From: Antilocapra americana
Lineage: Eukaryota > Chordata > Mammalia > Artiodactyla > Antilocapridae
Direction of reading: 5' to 3'
Length of the DNA stretch: 64,000 nt
Assembly: GCA_007570785.1 (NCBI GenBank)
Contig: ML660777.1
Location: forward strand, 2,063,845-2,127,844
Below the pieces are notes generated by a model. The model worked only from the letters and a program-made list of their open reading frames with translations. It was not told where the DNA came from and ran no database searches. Shown here one piece after another: positions 12,321-24,811 of the stretch; position 1 is the first letter of the stretch, and the number at the start of each line of letters is the position of its first letter. A program made the translations under genes and the position numbers.

Positions 12321-13194
12321 TGCAAATAATCAAGATAACTTCAAATTACTGCAGGTCTTTAAAGACAGTACTAGCGGTTTGAAGGGGAGAGGTGGGATGC
12401 CTATCTGTAAGCGGTGATCTCTCTGAACGGGCAACATGTAAGAAAATTATGACACTATGTATGTAAACCACAACCTGGCTGTTAGAAACAGCAACATAAT
12501 CCTTTAAGGGCTATTGTTACTCTAGTAAGATCTCTGAATGTTTTATTCTCTGTGCTCTCCCCCCCACTTTCCATTCCCCACTAAATCTCTTTTAATTGCC
12601 CAGTATTATATTTTCTCCTTGCTTTATTTATTAAATGCATTTTTATGATTATAGTCTTAATTTCAAAAAAGTAAACTATTTTATATCCCCATTACCCAAA
12701 TTAAGTTGCTTTTTAAGTATTTTGTATATATCATGAATACTTTGCAAGAAAATTCATCCTCCCACCTCACCAACCTCAGTTTTCTCCTCTTCCCCTACCT
12801 GCATTTAATTCCTGTTGTAGAAAGATTTCTTCCCTTTCAAAGCTGTGTTTGGGGAAAAAAAATAAAAAGAGGTTCTGCACAAAAAAACTTCCTTTCTAAC
12901 CTATCCTGGGCAGAAACACCTAAGGGAGACAGAATTCCAAGAATGTCGTCACTGACTCTCGCCTTTGTCCAAACCCCCTGACCTTTGAGGAAGGCTGACA
13001 CCAATGAGTACATGATGTCACTCCCATGATTAAATTAATTTAGGACAAAACGCAGATTCTTCAGGTTGGCTTAAACTAATTCTAATCATTTTACAACACA
13101 GTGTCCCTCTGGCTAGAAGACAGAAAGAGAAACTGGGAGCAGGAGAAGGAGTTGGCTCACCACTTCCACTCTGAAGATGGAAGGGCTTACATGA
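12321..13194. other. Intron stretch, nothing recognised
   Basis: AT-rich in the middle (12600-12740); the 91-codon frame at 12706-12981 has no recognisable protein features. Confidence 0.4.
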
Positions 13195-13507
13195 GAAGGA
13201 ATACAGTCAGCCCCTGGCTACCCACCACTAACAGCCAGCAAAAATGTGGGAACCTCGAACCTACAGCTGAACAAATTTGATTCTACTAACAACTTACGAT
13301 CTTAGGAGCAGATTCTCCCCCCAAATTCTCCAGGTAAGAGCCCAAGTTGACTGATAACTTGGCTTTGGCCTTCTAAGACCCTGAGCAGAGAATCCAGCCA
13401 ACTTGCCCAGAGTGTGGACCTACAGAACTGTGAAATAATCAGTGAGGGTTATTTTTAACCACTAAGTTGGTGGAAATTTGTCATGCAGCAAGAGAAAATT
13501 AATACAA
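13195..13507 (+). mobile_element. MaLR/ERVL-type LTR remnant
   Basis: Ends 'agaactgtgaaataatcag', 'accactaagttggtgg' and 'gagaaaattaatacaac', typical of the 3' end of old MLT1-like LTRs. Subfamily uncertain. Confidence 0.6.
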
Positions 13508-14321
13508 CATGTAACCAGATTTATCAACCTAGTGTTCTACTGTTGATTGGCTAAATAATGACTCTTTTCCACCTTCAGAATGTGCATCATTAATTCTAAT
13601 GAAAGGAGGGGAATTTTCTGGGAACAAAGTGGGAGAAGTGTCAGTGACAAAAAAGCGGGACCCAGTGTGGGACGGATTCATGGCAAACATATTGTATGAT
13701 TTACCCTGCCCCACTGCAGTGTCATAGCTGTGCTGGGCCACCAACGTCTCTAAAGGAAGGAATGAGAAAACCTAGGAAAAACTAAAATGTTCCACAGCAC
13801 AAATGACAGCAGACTAGGTACAACCAACTAATTTTCTTGTCAGTTCTTAGCACATGGGGTAGGGGAATGGGGGGATGATAAAATTGCTTAAATGATATCA
13901 TGCCTTTCTGGCATTTTTCCAATGATAAATTCACATGATTATATGCAGAATTCAGAAGCATCTGCATATTGCAGCAGAAGAATCACTGTATGTTCCCCTG
14001 AGGCCCCTTCCTTTTCCTTGGCACATAGGAAGACTGCTGTTTCAGGCTCCCCTACAAATATGTTAGGGGTATGATGGAGTTTTGGCAAACAGGATTTAAG
14101 TAGAAATAATAGAGGTCATCTCTAGGTCACACTCTTTAAAAATAGGAAGATCCAATCTCAAACTCTCTTGTCCCTGAAGAGGCCTTGTGCTGAGAGGCCA
14201 CCAGATAGAGGAAGTCTAGATCTCTGAGTCACTGTGTGGAAGAAAGCCTCCACCGACATATAGTAGACATTCTTGGGGCCATACATAAGTATCTGTTAAG
14301 GTTTTGAAACTGAGTGGGGGG
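13508..14321. other. Intron stretch, nothing recognised
   Basis: Two short open frames (13529-13744 minus, 13782-13967 minus) show no homologue I recognise. Confidence 0.4.
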
Positions 14322-14330
14322 AATTTTCTT

Positions 14331-15220
14331 CAGTTCAGTTCAGTTCAGTCACTCAGCTGTGTCCAACTCTTTGCAACCCCATGAATCACAGCACGCCAGG
14401 CTTCCCTGTCCATCACCAACTCCCGGAGTTCACCCAAACCCATGTCCATCAAGTTGGTGATGCCATCCAGCCATCTCATCCTCTGTCATCCCCTTCTCCT
14501 CCTGCCCTCAATCTTTCCCAGCATCAGGGTCTTTTCCAATGAGTCAGCTCTTCGTAACAGGTGGCCAAAGTATTGGAGTTTCAGCTTCAGCATCAGTCCT
14601 TCCAATGAACACCCAGGACTGACCTCCCCTAGGATGGACTGGTTGGATCTCCTTGTAATCCAAGGGACTCTCAAGAGTCTTCTCCAACACCACAGTTCAA
14701 GAGCATAAATTCTTTGGTGCTCACCTTTCTTTATAGTCTAACTCTCACATCCATACATGACTACTGGAAAAACCATAGCCTTGACTAGATGGACCTTGTT
14801 GGCAAAGTAATGTCTCTGCTTTTTAATATGCTGTCTAGGTTGGTCATAACCTTCCTTCCAAAGAGTAAGCGTCTTTTAATTTCATGGCTGCAATCACCAT
14901 CTGCAGTGATTTTGGAGCCCAGAAAAATAAAGTCAGCCACTGTTTCCATTGTTTCCCTATCTATTTGCCATGAATTGATGGGACCGGATGACATGATCTT
15001 AGTTTTCTGAATGTTGAGCTTTAAGCCAACTTTTTCACTCTCCTCTTTCACTTCTATCAAGAGGCTCTTTAGTTCTTCACTTTCTGCCATAAGCGTAGTG
15101 TCATCTACATATCTGAGGTTATTGATATTTCTCCCGTCAATCTTGATTCCAACTTGTGCTTCTTCCAGCCTAGCATTTCTCATGATGTACTCTGCATATA
15201 AGTTAAATAAGCAGGGTGAC
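14331..15220 (-). mobile_element. BovB LINE, 5'-truncated, with reverse-transcriptase motif
   Basis: An 890-bp antisense BovB bounded by a perfect 9-bp duplication, AATTTTCTT, at 14322-14330 and 15221-15229. On the minus strand, 15222-14785 stays open for 145 codons of the reverse-transcriptase domain, including the catalytic YVDD at 15111-15100 (residues 38-41), and is followed by SHEIKRRLLFGRK. The frame then breaks at PTRSI-stop, consistent with loss of one A where intact copies read PTKVRLV. The C-terminal part continues in another frame near 14674-14486. It is a dead copy, inactive on its own. Confidence 0.92.
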
Positions 15221-15222
15221 AA
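14785..15222 (-). pseudogene. BovB reverse-transcriptase fragment, frameshifted
   Basis: This is the longest surviving coding piece of the BovB copy. It lacks the endonuclease and the first half of the polymerase through 5' truncation, and its C-terminus through a frameshift. SPCLFNLYAEYIMR and YVDD are the recognisable polymerase motifs. No function is expected. Confidence 0.88.
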
Positions 15223-15229
15223 TTTTCTT

Positions 15230-16547
15230 ACTATGGCACAGCTTAATACTATTAATTTATCCTAAATAATGAATGTGTATTTGCTCATTTAATTTAACAA
15301 GTTTGGACAGAATCTCTTTATCTTAGACATTTTCTTCATTTAGTGCAACATCTAAGCATGACAGGAGGACATTAACACAGGAACTTGAATATAAAATTTA
15401 ATTACTGTTATAAGAAACTCACATTCTGATACATCTGATATTTACACTGGATAATTTCTGTCTTACATAAAACTACAATGAGGAGTGCACATACACAGGC
15501 AGATTTATACACATACATGTAATTACTAACAGTAGGAATAATGACAAACTCCTTCCTGCAGTGCCAATTTTAAAAGCGCATTGGCCTTGACCACACCTCT
15601 GTCCCCCACAGACCCCCACATCAGAAGATGGGCCCAACCCTATGATCTTCTCAGCCTAATTAAAGCAATGTCAACCTGGAACAAAGACAAGTTGAAAGTA
15701 AAAACTAGCAATTGTTAAGCTGGGAGAAGGACCCACAATGAGAAGTTAAATTATTTCCCTGAACATTCAGAAAAGGTGTTTAACCATTTATAAACCAGGA
15801 TACAGAAGTGAATATACCAGGATTTCTAACCTAATCACCCATCTGCCATTTACTTGAATTTCAAAAGACCTAAGAAAAGACAAAGGGCTAATACATATTC
15901 CTTAATGTACAAGATTATAATTAACCTAACGTCTGTTTCAAATTTACTATTATCTATTAAAGAATAAATAATTTTACAGCCCTCTAATACAGCTCTTAAG
16001 CTTTAAATCACTGACCATAACTAATAAGCAGCTTAATAGCAAGAATACCCTAAATAGAGCCACAGACGGCAGTTTCACTGAGTGTAAATCATCATCATTT
16101 TTAATGTAAAGGCAACAGCAAATCTCTGTAATTACTGGGTGCATTTTGAATCACTTTTATTATTACTGCACTGGCCCCATTAAAAATCCAAAACACTGAA
16201 CTGCATGGAATATAAAACTGGAATTATGATACCCTACAAACTCTAATTGAAATCCATAAATTTTCTGCTAGTATTCAGAATTATTTTGTTGCCAAAGAAT
16301 TTCAGCTATTCAGAATTAACTTTGAAATCATTTGCTTTGTCTCAAGCAGTAAGTAAGAGCACTGCCAAATTAGGGGAAGTCAATTTTGGAGCAAAACTAT
16401 GTGGATGGTTTCTTAATCACTCAGGATTTTACATTTCTAAGGAAAATCATAATATGAGAAAAGAAAAATAGAACAGAAAAATCAAATAGAATACACCATT
16501 CACAAAAGGATATTAAACAGTGCATCCTTGCCCAAACCACATCAAAA
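15230..16547. other. Repeat-free AT-rich intron stretch
   Basis: No interspersed repeat or exon recognised over 1.3 kb. Rich in TAAT/ATTA-type homeodomain-like motifs at about 15900-16250; see findings. Confidence 0.45.
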
Positions 16548-17192
16548 AACTAACATCATGGCATCCCATCACTTCACGGCAAATAGAAGAGGAAAAATTG
16601 GAAGCAGTGACAGATACTTTTCTTGGACTCCAAAATCACTGTGGATGTGACTGCAGCCACGAAATTAAAAGACGCTTGCTCCTTGGAAGAAAAGCTACAG
16701 CAAACCTAGACAGCATATTAGAAAGCAGAGACATCACTTTGATGACAAAGGTCTGTATCGTCAAAGCTCTGGTTTTTCCAGCAGTCATGCACAGATGTAA
16801 GAGCTGGACAATAAAGAAGGCTTAGAGTCAAAGAATGATGCTTTCGAATTGTGGTGTTGGAGACTCCTGAGAATCTCTTAGAGAGACAGCAAGGAGATCA
16901 AACCAGTCAGTCCTAAAGGAAATCAACCCTGAATATTCATTGAAAGGTCTGTTGCTGAAGCTGAAACTCCAATACTTTGGCCACCTGATGTGAGGAGCAG
17001 ACTCACTGGAAAGATTGAGGGCAAGAGGAGAAGGCGGAAGCAGAGGATGAGTTGGTTAGACAGCCTCACTGGCTCCGGACATGAATTTGAGCAGACTCCA
17101 GGAGACAGTGGAGGACAGGGGAGCCTGGCACGCTACAGCCCGTGGGGTCGCAGAGTCAGACAGGGCTTAGTGACTGAACAACAAACAACAAA
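16548..17192 (+). mobile_element. BovB LINE fragment, 3' end
   Basis: Sense copy from the region encoding HEIKRRLLLGRKA (about 16660) to the 3' end 'gactgaacaacaaacaac'. Open pieces 16520-16825 and 16990-17313 are separated by stops and a frameshift. Confidence 0.88.
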
Positions 17193-18349
17193 TCACTGCC
17201 ACAGCCACCCTCACCAACTGGATGTGATGGGGACCGCAACAGTCCCCGAAACAGCATCAATCTCCTTACTAAAAATGACCAAAGGATGTCACTCCCTTTA
17301 CAAAAGTTTATAATGACAACATTCTTGTGTGTGCACATAGGAGCAATGAACACAGGATGGGCCACCAAGCTACTGGCAGGGATGGTGATATTATGAACAT
17401 AACTTGATGTGTAAGCTTAGTAGCTAATGATATAATAACTGCCTCTTAAATATATTCCATAAATACTGGCATTCATATGAATGCACACATCTGTGTAGCT
17501 ATAGTATTTACTATTTACCTCACAGAGTTGAGCATGCAGTGTAACCATTCTATTAAAATTAAATTTCCTATATACTAACTCCTACTAATTTGCCTAATGT
17601 CCACAATAGAGGTTACAGCCCTGCAAAACTAACAATTTTCTTTTAATGAGGTTGTGCCACCACAGGGAGCCTTTTTACAAACGACATACATTATAATTTT
17701 CCAATCACAATGTACTGGCATCTGAAGGGCCTTAATCTCCTTTGAGTATCTTATTTTTGAACATACTTAAAAAAAAAAAAAAAGGATTTTGCTCTCCCTT
17801 GAACATTCCTTTCCCACTGCTTACATGTATTGGCTTCTATTTCATGTTCTCCTGGAATGCCTCCATTCCTCCTCTCAGTTCATATCTAAACCTGACTCAA
17901 ATTCCATCCTTTATGTTAGAAATTCCCAGATCACCCCACCCTGAAGGATCCATTCTCCTTATTCTAAACCCAGTTCAACTAGCAGCCCCCCTGCTTTCCC
18001 CATCTTTGCTGCCTTAAGGTATCACTTAACTTACACATGTAATACTTCACAAATTTCTCTTTTCTTATCAACTGTAAGCTCATCAACAGAAACCACACCC
18101 TCATGCTGAACTATTTTTAAAAACTGTCCATAATTCCCAATACTCGAGTTCCATAATTTTAGGTTTAGATGTTCTTTCTCAAGTTATTTAGACCTAAATA
18201 TTGCCATAATATCCAGTTTGGCTCCAAGCAAATCAAACTGACAGATATGGCAAAGCAAATACTCTGACAGTAATTTTCTTTTAATTAAAATTTTCTCACT
18301 TTTATGTAAGTTCAAGTAAGTTCTATAATTCTGACTTTGGTATCCAGTA
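17193..18349. other. Intron stretch; possible old LINE-like segment
   Basis: No exon. A poly-A run lies at about 17770-17783. Pyrimidine-rich 17790-18120 resembles antisense L2/L3-type sequence, but not firmly. Confidence 0.4.
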
Positions 18350-18478
18350 ACGACCTATACAGGAAAATAATAAAGAGTGGCTATATGCAGATGTATAATT
18401 AAGTCAATTCACTTTGCTGGACAGGAGAAACCAACACAACATGTTAAATCCACTATACACCAATAAATTTTTTTTTCT
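18350..18478 (+). mobile_element. L1 3' tail fragment
   Basis: Contains 'attcactttgctggacag', 'aaccaacacaacatg', 'actatacaccaataaa' and a T-run, the 3' end of old mammalian L1. Confidence 0.6.
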
Positions 18479-18859
18479 AAATTTCTGACTTGCTTTCACT
18501 AGAACTTTCTCCAAAGGAGTGAGCAGAGGAAATTCTCATTTAAAAATCATTAAAAAAAAAAAGTTTCTAGATGTCAACATGTACATTTGTGTTTAAGCAA
18601 ATCAGTGCAAGCCAGGGCAAATGACACAATTTTCAACAGAGAGTTTTCTAGCTAATTTTGCAGCCAGGAGAAATGTGACTTCAAAATCTTGATTTTGTCA
18701 AAGCCAGGATGGGAAATGGGGTTTGACTGACACGCATCAGTGACTCTCAAACCAATGAGTTACCCAAGCTGCTGTGCATGTTATCCGACTCTTATCCTTG
18801 CCCTAACTGTTCTTTCAGACAAGCTCCTGTTAACTCCGCTTGGGAATTCCTTATGAGAT
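18479..18859. other. Intron stretch, nothing recognised
   Basis: No exon or clear repeat. Confidence 0.4.
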
Positions 18860-19075
18860 TTTTGCTTCATAAAAGGTACTACAAAAAAATTGAAAACCCC
18901 AGCCCTTTCACTTCTGACATAGCATGTCTCTATAAATACTCTCATTTTATATGGAAGGAAACTCGTGCTGAAAAGGCTAAAGGGCTCACCTCACTCAGGA
19001 CCCCAGACTCAAGTAGCCAATGGCAAAGCAGGGATCAAACCCCCCAAAACCCACCTGTGTCCTTCTGCTGCAAGC
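18860..19075 (+). mobile_element. MIR-type SINE, diverged
   Basis: Contains 'ctctcattttatatggaagg' and 'gtagccaatggcaaagcagg' followed by 'gatcaaacc', a decayed MIR. The 182-codon frame 18778-19326 runs across it and is not a gene. Confidence 0.5.
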
Positions 19076-19739
19076 TAGGTATGGCAGGCCGTCACACTGT
19101 GGCAGGAGGCGGCCTGCTCTGCCCCCCCTTTTGTTGTGTCCAGGTGGGGAGTTCACACTGGGGTTTGTATCACTGTGGCTTGGCTATGGTGCCCCAAGAC
19201 AATCTGGACATTGCTATGAAGATTTTTTTTTTAATGTGGTTAACATTTAAATCAACCTACAACAGACCAAAGCAGTTTTGCCTGAACAACATGGATAGGT
19301 CTCATCCAGTTAGTTCAAAGCCTTAAGAGAAAAACCGGAAGTCTCCCAAGAATGAAGAAATTCTGTCTTCAGATTGACTTTGGACTAAAGACCACAACAT
19401 CAGCTCTTTGCTTAGTCTCCAGCCTGGCCCGCAGGTTTAGACACGCCAGCCCCCACAGTCATGTGGCCCAATGCCTTAAAATAAATCAGACTCTCACTCC
19501 CTCCTTCTCTTTCTCTCCACACATATATGCACAAACACACACCATGCACATACCCTACTGGTTTATTCTGATCCTCTAATACAGAATCCTTGCCCTTTTT
19601 TTAGTAAGCCTCTCTCTCACTGGCTTTCACCACCACTAAGCTTCCTGGGTATCGTATCTTGCAATCCTGTTGTCCCTGAAAGCTTTGCCTGATCCCTAAA
19701 ATGCTCCCTGTACTTGATCAAAGTCTGGTCTGCTGTGAA
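19076..19739. other. Intron stretch, nothing recognised
   Basis: Includes a short CA-rich part at 19520-19550. No exon. Confidence 0.4.
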
Positions 19740-19950
19740 GGCTTCATTGGTGGCCCAGATAGTAAAGAATCTGCCCTCAGTGAGGAGACCTGGGTTTGAT
19801 CCCTGGATCAGGAAGATCCCCTGGAGAAGGAAATGGCAACCGACTCCAGTATTCTTGACTGAAAAGTCTCATAGACAGAGGAGCCTGGCAGGCTATAGTC
19901 CACGAGGTCACAAAGAGTCAGACGAGACTGAATGACTAACACATACACAC
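19740..19950 (+). mobile_element. Bov-tA SINE
   Basis: Sense copy with head 'ggcttcattggtggcccag', body 'gaagatcccctggagaagg' and end 'gacgagactgaatgactaac'. Confidence 0.88.
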
Positions 19951-20448
19951 AGAAGCCTCCGGGCTCCTTACGTGGGCTTTTCCCAGGCCTTTGACCTAAT
20001 TATGTATTTTGTTCCTTAAAAGTGGCTGGCTCAATTTAATAAACCTTCATCTCCAAAAGACCTGGCTCCATCCCTGGGTTCCAAAGATGGTGGGCCTGGG
20101 CCCCTAGTTGGAGCCTGAGCTCCTAACTTGTCCACCCCACCTCTGGCAGTGCCCAGACTCCCCCCCTGCCCGAGGTCTGACCATTCCCAGGACCAGGCTG
20201 CATGGCCAGTGTGTAAAATCTCAGCTCAGAAGTACTTAAGTTAACCATGATTACTTAAACTCCTAAAAGTGACTCGCACAATAAGGCCTCCTCAGTGGGG
20301 TGCAGTTAATATTTAATAACTGGCTCCCCAGGGGCAGGGCAAACAAAGGCAGTGCGCAGACGCCAGCCGAGGATGGAGCGGGCAGGGACCCGGGGCTGCG
20401 ACCAAGACCCAGCAGGGCTCGTCGCTGCAGAATTACAAGGAGCTGGGA
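19951..20448. other. Moderately GC-rich intron, nothing recognised
   Basis: 20330-20440 is locally GC-rich and purine-rich, with CpGs, but has no recognisable exon. Confidence 0.4.
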
Positions 20449-20650
20449 GGGCTTCTGTAGCAGCTCAGCTGGTGAAGACTCCGGCTGCAATGCAGGAGAG
20501 GCCGGTTCGGTCTCTGGGTTGGGAAGATCCCCTGGAGAAGGAAACAGCTACCCACTGTAGTATTCTGGCCTGGAGAATTCCATGGGCTGTAAAGTTCGTG
20601 GGGTCGCAAAAAGTCAGACACAACTGAGCGACTTTCACTTTCGTTTTCAC
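20449..20650 (+). mobile_element. Bov-tA SINE
   Basis: Sense copy from 'gggcttctgtagcagctcag' to 'cgactttcactttcg'. Confidence 0.88.
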
Positions 20651-20725
20651 AGGGGTGAAATGAATGCACATGGATACATTCATAAACATATTACACATGT
20701 TACTGATATACATGATGCATAGCAC

Positions 20726-20759
20726 ATCACTTACAAAAAGATATCACTTACAAAAAGAT
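20726..20759 (+). repeat. 17-bp perfect tandem duplication
   Basis: ATCACTTACAAAAAGAT occurs at 20726-20742 and again directly at 20743-20759. Confidence 0.92.
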
Positions 20760-20764
20760 ATCTG

Positions 20765-20872
20765 GTATCCTTGCCTGGAAAAATCTCATGGATCACAGGA
20801 GCCTGGTGGGCTGCAGTGCATGGGGTCGCAAAGAGTCGGGCACAACTGAGCGACTAACACTTACCTCCCTTA
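20765..20872 (+). mobile_element. Bov-A fragment without tRNA head
   Basis: Only the BovB-derived 3' half is present: 'atccttgcctggaaaaatc' to 'gagcgactaacac'. Confidence 0.82.
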
Positions 20873-22348
20873 TGGTAAATTCCGTAATACCCAAGTGATT
20901 CTCACAGTATGCTTTTGTTGCTTTGGGCTGAAGGCTTGTGTTGGAATCCAACCCATAATAATAACAAGCATGGTTCTGACCTGAATGTTGGTTGTTCATT
21001 TGTTGAAATTAACGAGCAAGATGAAAATGGAGGCAAGTGTCCTCTTAGCAAAATTTCCATTGAGTGGGTGCCTGCCAGGCACCAGGCATGGTGTCCTGGC
21101 TTGGGGCTGAAGGGGCAAGTAAGACAAGGGCCTGCCTTCACTTCTTATAGACTGAAAAGACTTAAAACATCAATTATCCTGACAGTCATCTAAGATTACA
21201 ATTAAGTACTGCAATTTCAGCCAGAATATTTTAAGTGTTGTGCCAAATTCACTTCTACAATTTACATAATCATAACTATTGTGACTTGAGTATAGATTTC
21301 ATATGTGGACTGACTTCATTCATAAAAACAAGCTTAAATTTTTTTCAGAAACATTAGAACAAAAATTAATTGAGCGTTTTAAATTCTAAAGAATCTCTCT
21401 GGTCTCCAAAATGGAAAAGAAAAAATATATATATTATTTTTAAATCCTTGAAAGTTCAAGTGCCCTGGGATAATTGAAATGTATATTCTGGTTTTGTTAT
21501 AGAGACTTCTCAAGCCAGAAGGGATCTACAGTGGGGAGAGAAAGGCATGTTTCATAAACAGAACACTGTTTAATGTGCCACAGTCAAGACAGTAGTATAC
21601 AATTTTAAATAAGGCTAATTCTAAATGAAATTAGGTCAAGTTCAGAGGTTAACTTGGATTAACTTGGATCTATGTAATGTGATTTGGTAGTTCTTAGAAT
21701 AACAGATTAAGACGTCAAATGGCAGAAATTGCAAAGAAGGCTGATTATGCAAAATGCCCAGAGCTCAGAACCAAGGACTTTTCTCCCAGTGTTTAGGAAG
21801 CACAGCCTGGCCATGAATCTTGCCAATTCCTCAACTCCACCCCAAGCCACTCCGCACCCCTGCTTTCTGCCTTTTAGTTGGTGATCCTTAGCATTTACTG
21901 CAAAGCCTTTGTAAGGTTTGCTTCTCACTGTTTGTTCTGCTTAATTAATTAACTTCACAACCCTCAAGAGTCACCACAAAGATTTAAAAAACAAAAACTA
22001 CCAGCCAGTTGTGGTTGAGAAGGCAAGGGTGGGGGCTGGATGGCACGTCGCTAGGATGCCAGCTAAAGGAAAGAGTGGGCAGGCCCCAGAGGGTACCGTG
22101 GGCTGTTTCACTGGATGTTCCTCTCTGCAGAAAGGAAATGAGAACTGACATGCCTTATCACTTATAAAAACCTCTCTACACCTGCCTCCTGCACACTGCC
22201 CACCGGCCCTGCTCCAAGGGCCAACAAGAAAAATGTGCATGTGTATATGGGACACATGTGTAAAACACGATGATAAATAATTATCACTAAAAAACATTCC
22301 TACACTAATATTAACCTGATTCCTGTCCTAGTCACCTCTACTTATAGT
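20873..22348. other. Intron stretch, mostly unrecognised
   Basis: A weak L2-like piece may lie at 21060-21130 ('ccaggcaccaggcatgg'). A 10-bp direct repeat TAACTTGGAT lies near 21651-21670. No exon. Confidence 0.4.
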
Positions 22349-22915
22349 TTAAAAGGTTATTTTTTATTATTATTATTTTTATTGAATGGCTCCGCAGGTA
22401 AAGAATCTGCCTGGCAAAGCAGGAGACATGGGTTCGATCCCTGGGTAGGGAAGATGCCCTGGAGAAGGAAATGGAAACCCACAACAGTATTCTTGCCTGA
22501 AAAATCCCCTGGACAGAAGAGCCGGGTGGGCTACAGTTCATGAGGTCACACAACTAGGAACACACACAGCACACAGTTGATTTTCAGTGTTGTCTTTCAA
22601 TGTTCTGCTGTACAGCAAGGTGAGTCAGTTATACATATACCCACTCTTTTTTAGATTCTTTTCCTCTATAGGTCATTGCAGAATACTGAGTAGAGTTCTC
22701 TGCGCTACACAGGAGACCCTTATTAGTTATCTATTTCTAATGTAACAGTGTGTATAGGTCAATCCCAAGCTATTCCTAACCTCTTTCCCCCAGTAGCTAT
22801 TAGATTGTGTTCTACACCTATAACTCTATTTCCATGTTGTAAATAAGCTCATTTGTACCATTTTTTTTAGATTCCACATATAAGCAGTATCATACGATAT
22901 TTGTCCTTATGGTAA
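22349..22915 (-). mobile_element. Old L1 3' end, antisense, split by a SINE
   Basis: The T-rich start (22349-22384) is the inverted A-tail. After the SINE, 22565-22915 is the reverse complement of L1 3' sequence: 'gctgtacagcaaggtgagtc', 'acaggagacccttattag' and 'gattccacatataagcag'. Confidence 0.75.
22385..22562 (+). mobile_element. Bov-tA SINE nested in L1
   Basis: Sense copy including an intact-looking polymerase III B-box sequence, GGTTCGATCCC, at about 22431-22441. The A-box region is slightly altered. Confidence 0.85.
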
Positions 22916-23685
22916 TTATTGCTAAAGAGAAATCCCAATCACAAACAACAAATATTTCCTTTCCTGTGGCAGAACCTCTTAAAATGTTTGCTGAATAGCT
23001 CTGTTTGTAGGATTTTTTAAAGGAGACTATAAATACTAGAAAAGTACCTTTTCCATATGTGGTAAAGACTAATCTATCTTAAGGGGGAAAAAAAAAGATG
23101 CTGAAGAGTTCCAACTATTTATGATATTTTTAAATGTCCTTTCAATCTGTTTCTAAAGCTAACAAACTTTTTCTGCTAACTTTATTCCTTTAAACATGCA
23201 AGACAAATAGTAAGTATCTCAGTTACTATTTGCATTGTATAAACTGGGCAACCTCTGAAAGAATTATTTTATGATACTATTCAAAATAGCCATATATTAT
23301 AAAGTATTTATAAGTACCTAAATATTTTTATTAGATATTTCAAAATATGCTAAAATGAGTATAGGACTAGCAAAGTAAGTGGTATGAAAAGCATTAATAA
23401 TAAATTGCTTTGCTCAAAGTGGGAAGAAGTAGGCAGAAAGAACAAAAGGTTCAAGAAAATCATTACCACTGAGTTTATTCAGCATTTTCTGCAAATGCCA
23501 TCCTTTCTTTATGCAAACCTTCCTATAACATTATCTGTAATGAAATGGTAATGGTGTCCAATTGTTCTGGGTATTTTAACAACACAAAGAAATAACTTAT
23601 TTGCATCTATACCACATAAGTAAGACAATTAAATTTATACTGTTAACAGAATCAAATGTTCAATTCTACAAGATAAATACCTAAG
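22916..23685. other. AT-rich intron, nothing recognised
   Basis: No exon or ruminant repeat over about 770 bp. Confidence 0.4.
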
Positions 23686-23985
23686 TCATTCCTAAAGGAA
23701 ATCAGTCCTGAATATTCATTGGAAGGACTGATGCTGAAGCTGAAGCTCCAATACTTTATTTGTGAAGAAGTAACTCACTAGAAAAGACCCTGATGCTGGG
23801 AAAGATTGAAGGCAGGAGGAGAAGGGGACGACAGAGGATGAGATGGTTGGATGGCATCACCAACTCGATGGACATAAGTTTGAGTAAACTCTGGGAGTTG
23901 GTGAGGGACAGGGAGGCCTGGCGTGTTACAGTCCATGGGGTTGCAAAGAGTTGGACATGACTTAGCGACTGAACTGAAACTGAAG
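23686..23985 (+). mobile_element. BovB 3'-end fragment
   Basis: Sense copy of the last ~300 bp of BovB, from 'cctaaaggaaatcagtcctg' to 'gcgactgaactgaaactg'. Confidence 0.9.
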
Positions 23986-24257
23986 TTACATCTAAATTGG
24001 TTATTTCTCAAATTGTTGGATTAAGGCCAAGGAGAGCTATTTTTCAAAAACATTATGGTGTACACAAGAATAAAAAGTACACTTTATTGGCTAAGGTTAC
24101 CAGAACCATATTTATAATATTTTTAAAATATATAAGAAAAAGTTTCTTCTATTTATATAAATGTGGCTGGAAAGACGAATATTTTGCTAATAGTTCTATT
24201 AACATGCCTGCGAAAAGATTCATCATTTTCATCTCTAACAGCAGCTAAACACTGAAC

Positions 24258-24490
24258 ATACATTAGTTAACTTTCTGAGTGCTTACTATGTACCAAGCAC
24301 TGTGATAAATGCTTGGTATACATTTTTTCCTTTAATCTTCAGAACAATCCTATAAGGTAGGGAACATTATCTTTCATTTATAGATAAGGAAAGAGTGGCC
24401 GAGAGAGATTAAGCCATCTGCTGGAGGTCACACAGATCAAAAATGATGGAGCCCAGGGCATCTGACTTGAGAGCCTGGGATCTCATCAGC
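24258..24490 (+). mobile_element. MIR SINE
   Basis: Good MIR copy: 'gagtgcttactatgtaccaa', 'aatcctataaggtaggg', 'agataaggaaagagtgg', 'ggaggtcacacag'. Confidence 0.85.
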
Positions 24491-24811
24491 TATATATACT
24501 GTTGAACACTTGCTTAGTTGGTTGTTCTCTAGTAAAGATCACACGATTATGCTATGGATTTACCTTTTTACTTTCCAAACTTACTTAAAACTATTGTCAT
24601 AAGGACTGCTTCTGGATTTGGTAGAGACTGAGCTCTTCAGAAGGGATCACCTTCACTAAGCAACCACCCAGTTCCATCAGCTTCTGAGCAACTAGCCACT
24701 TTAAGCTTTCGAGTCAAGCTCAGATCCCAACACATGACTCAGATGGACTCAAACCCCAACAGCATGACTGCCTGTCAGGTGGTAGAATATAAATGCAACT
24801 CCTTACGTCAT
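24491..24811. other. Intron stretch, nothing recognised
   Basis: No exon or clear repeat. Confidence 0.4.

Noticed and set aside
18778..19326. 182-codon open frame on the plus strand
   Set aside because: It crosses a MIR-type repeat, has no recognisable domain and lacks splice or promoter context.
22385..22562. tRNA-like A/B-box sequences in Bov-tA heads as tRNA genes
   Set aside because: These are SINE heads derived from tRNA, repeated throughout the window; they lack full cloverleaf integrity.
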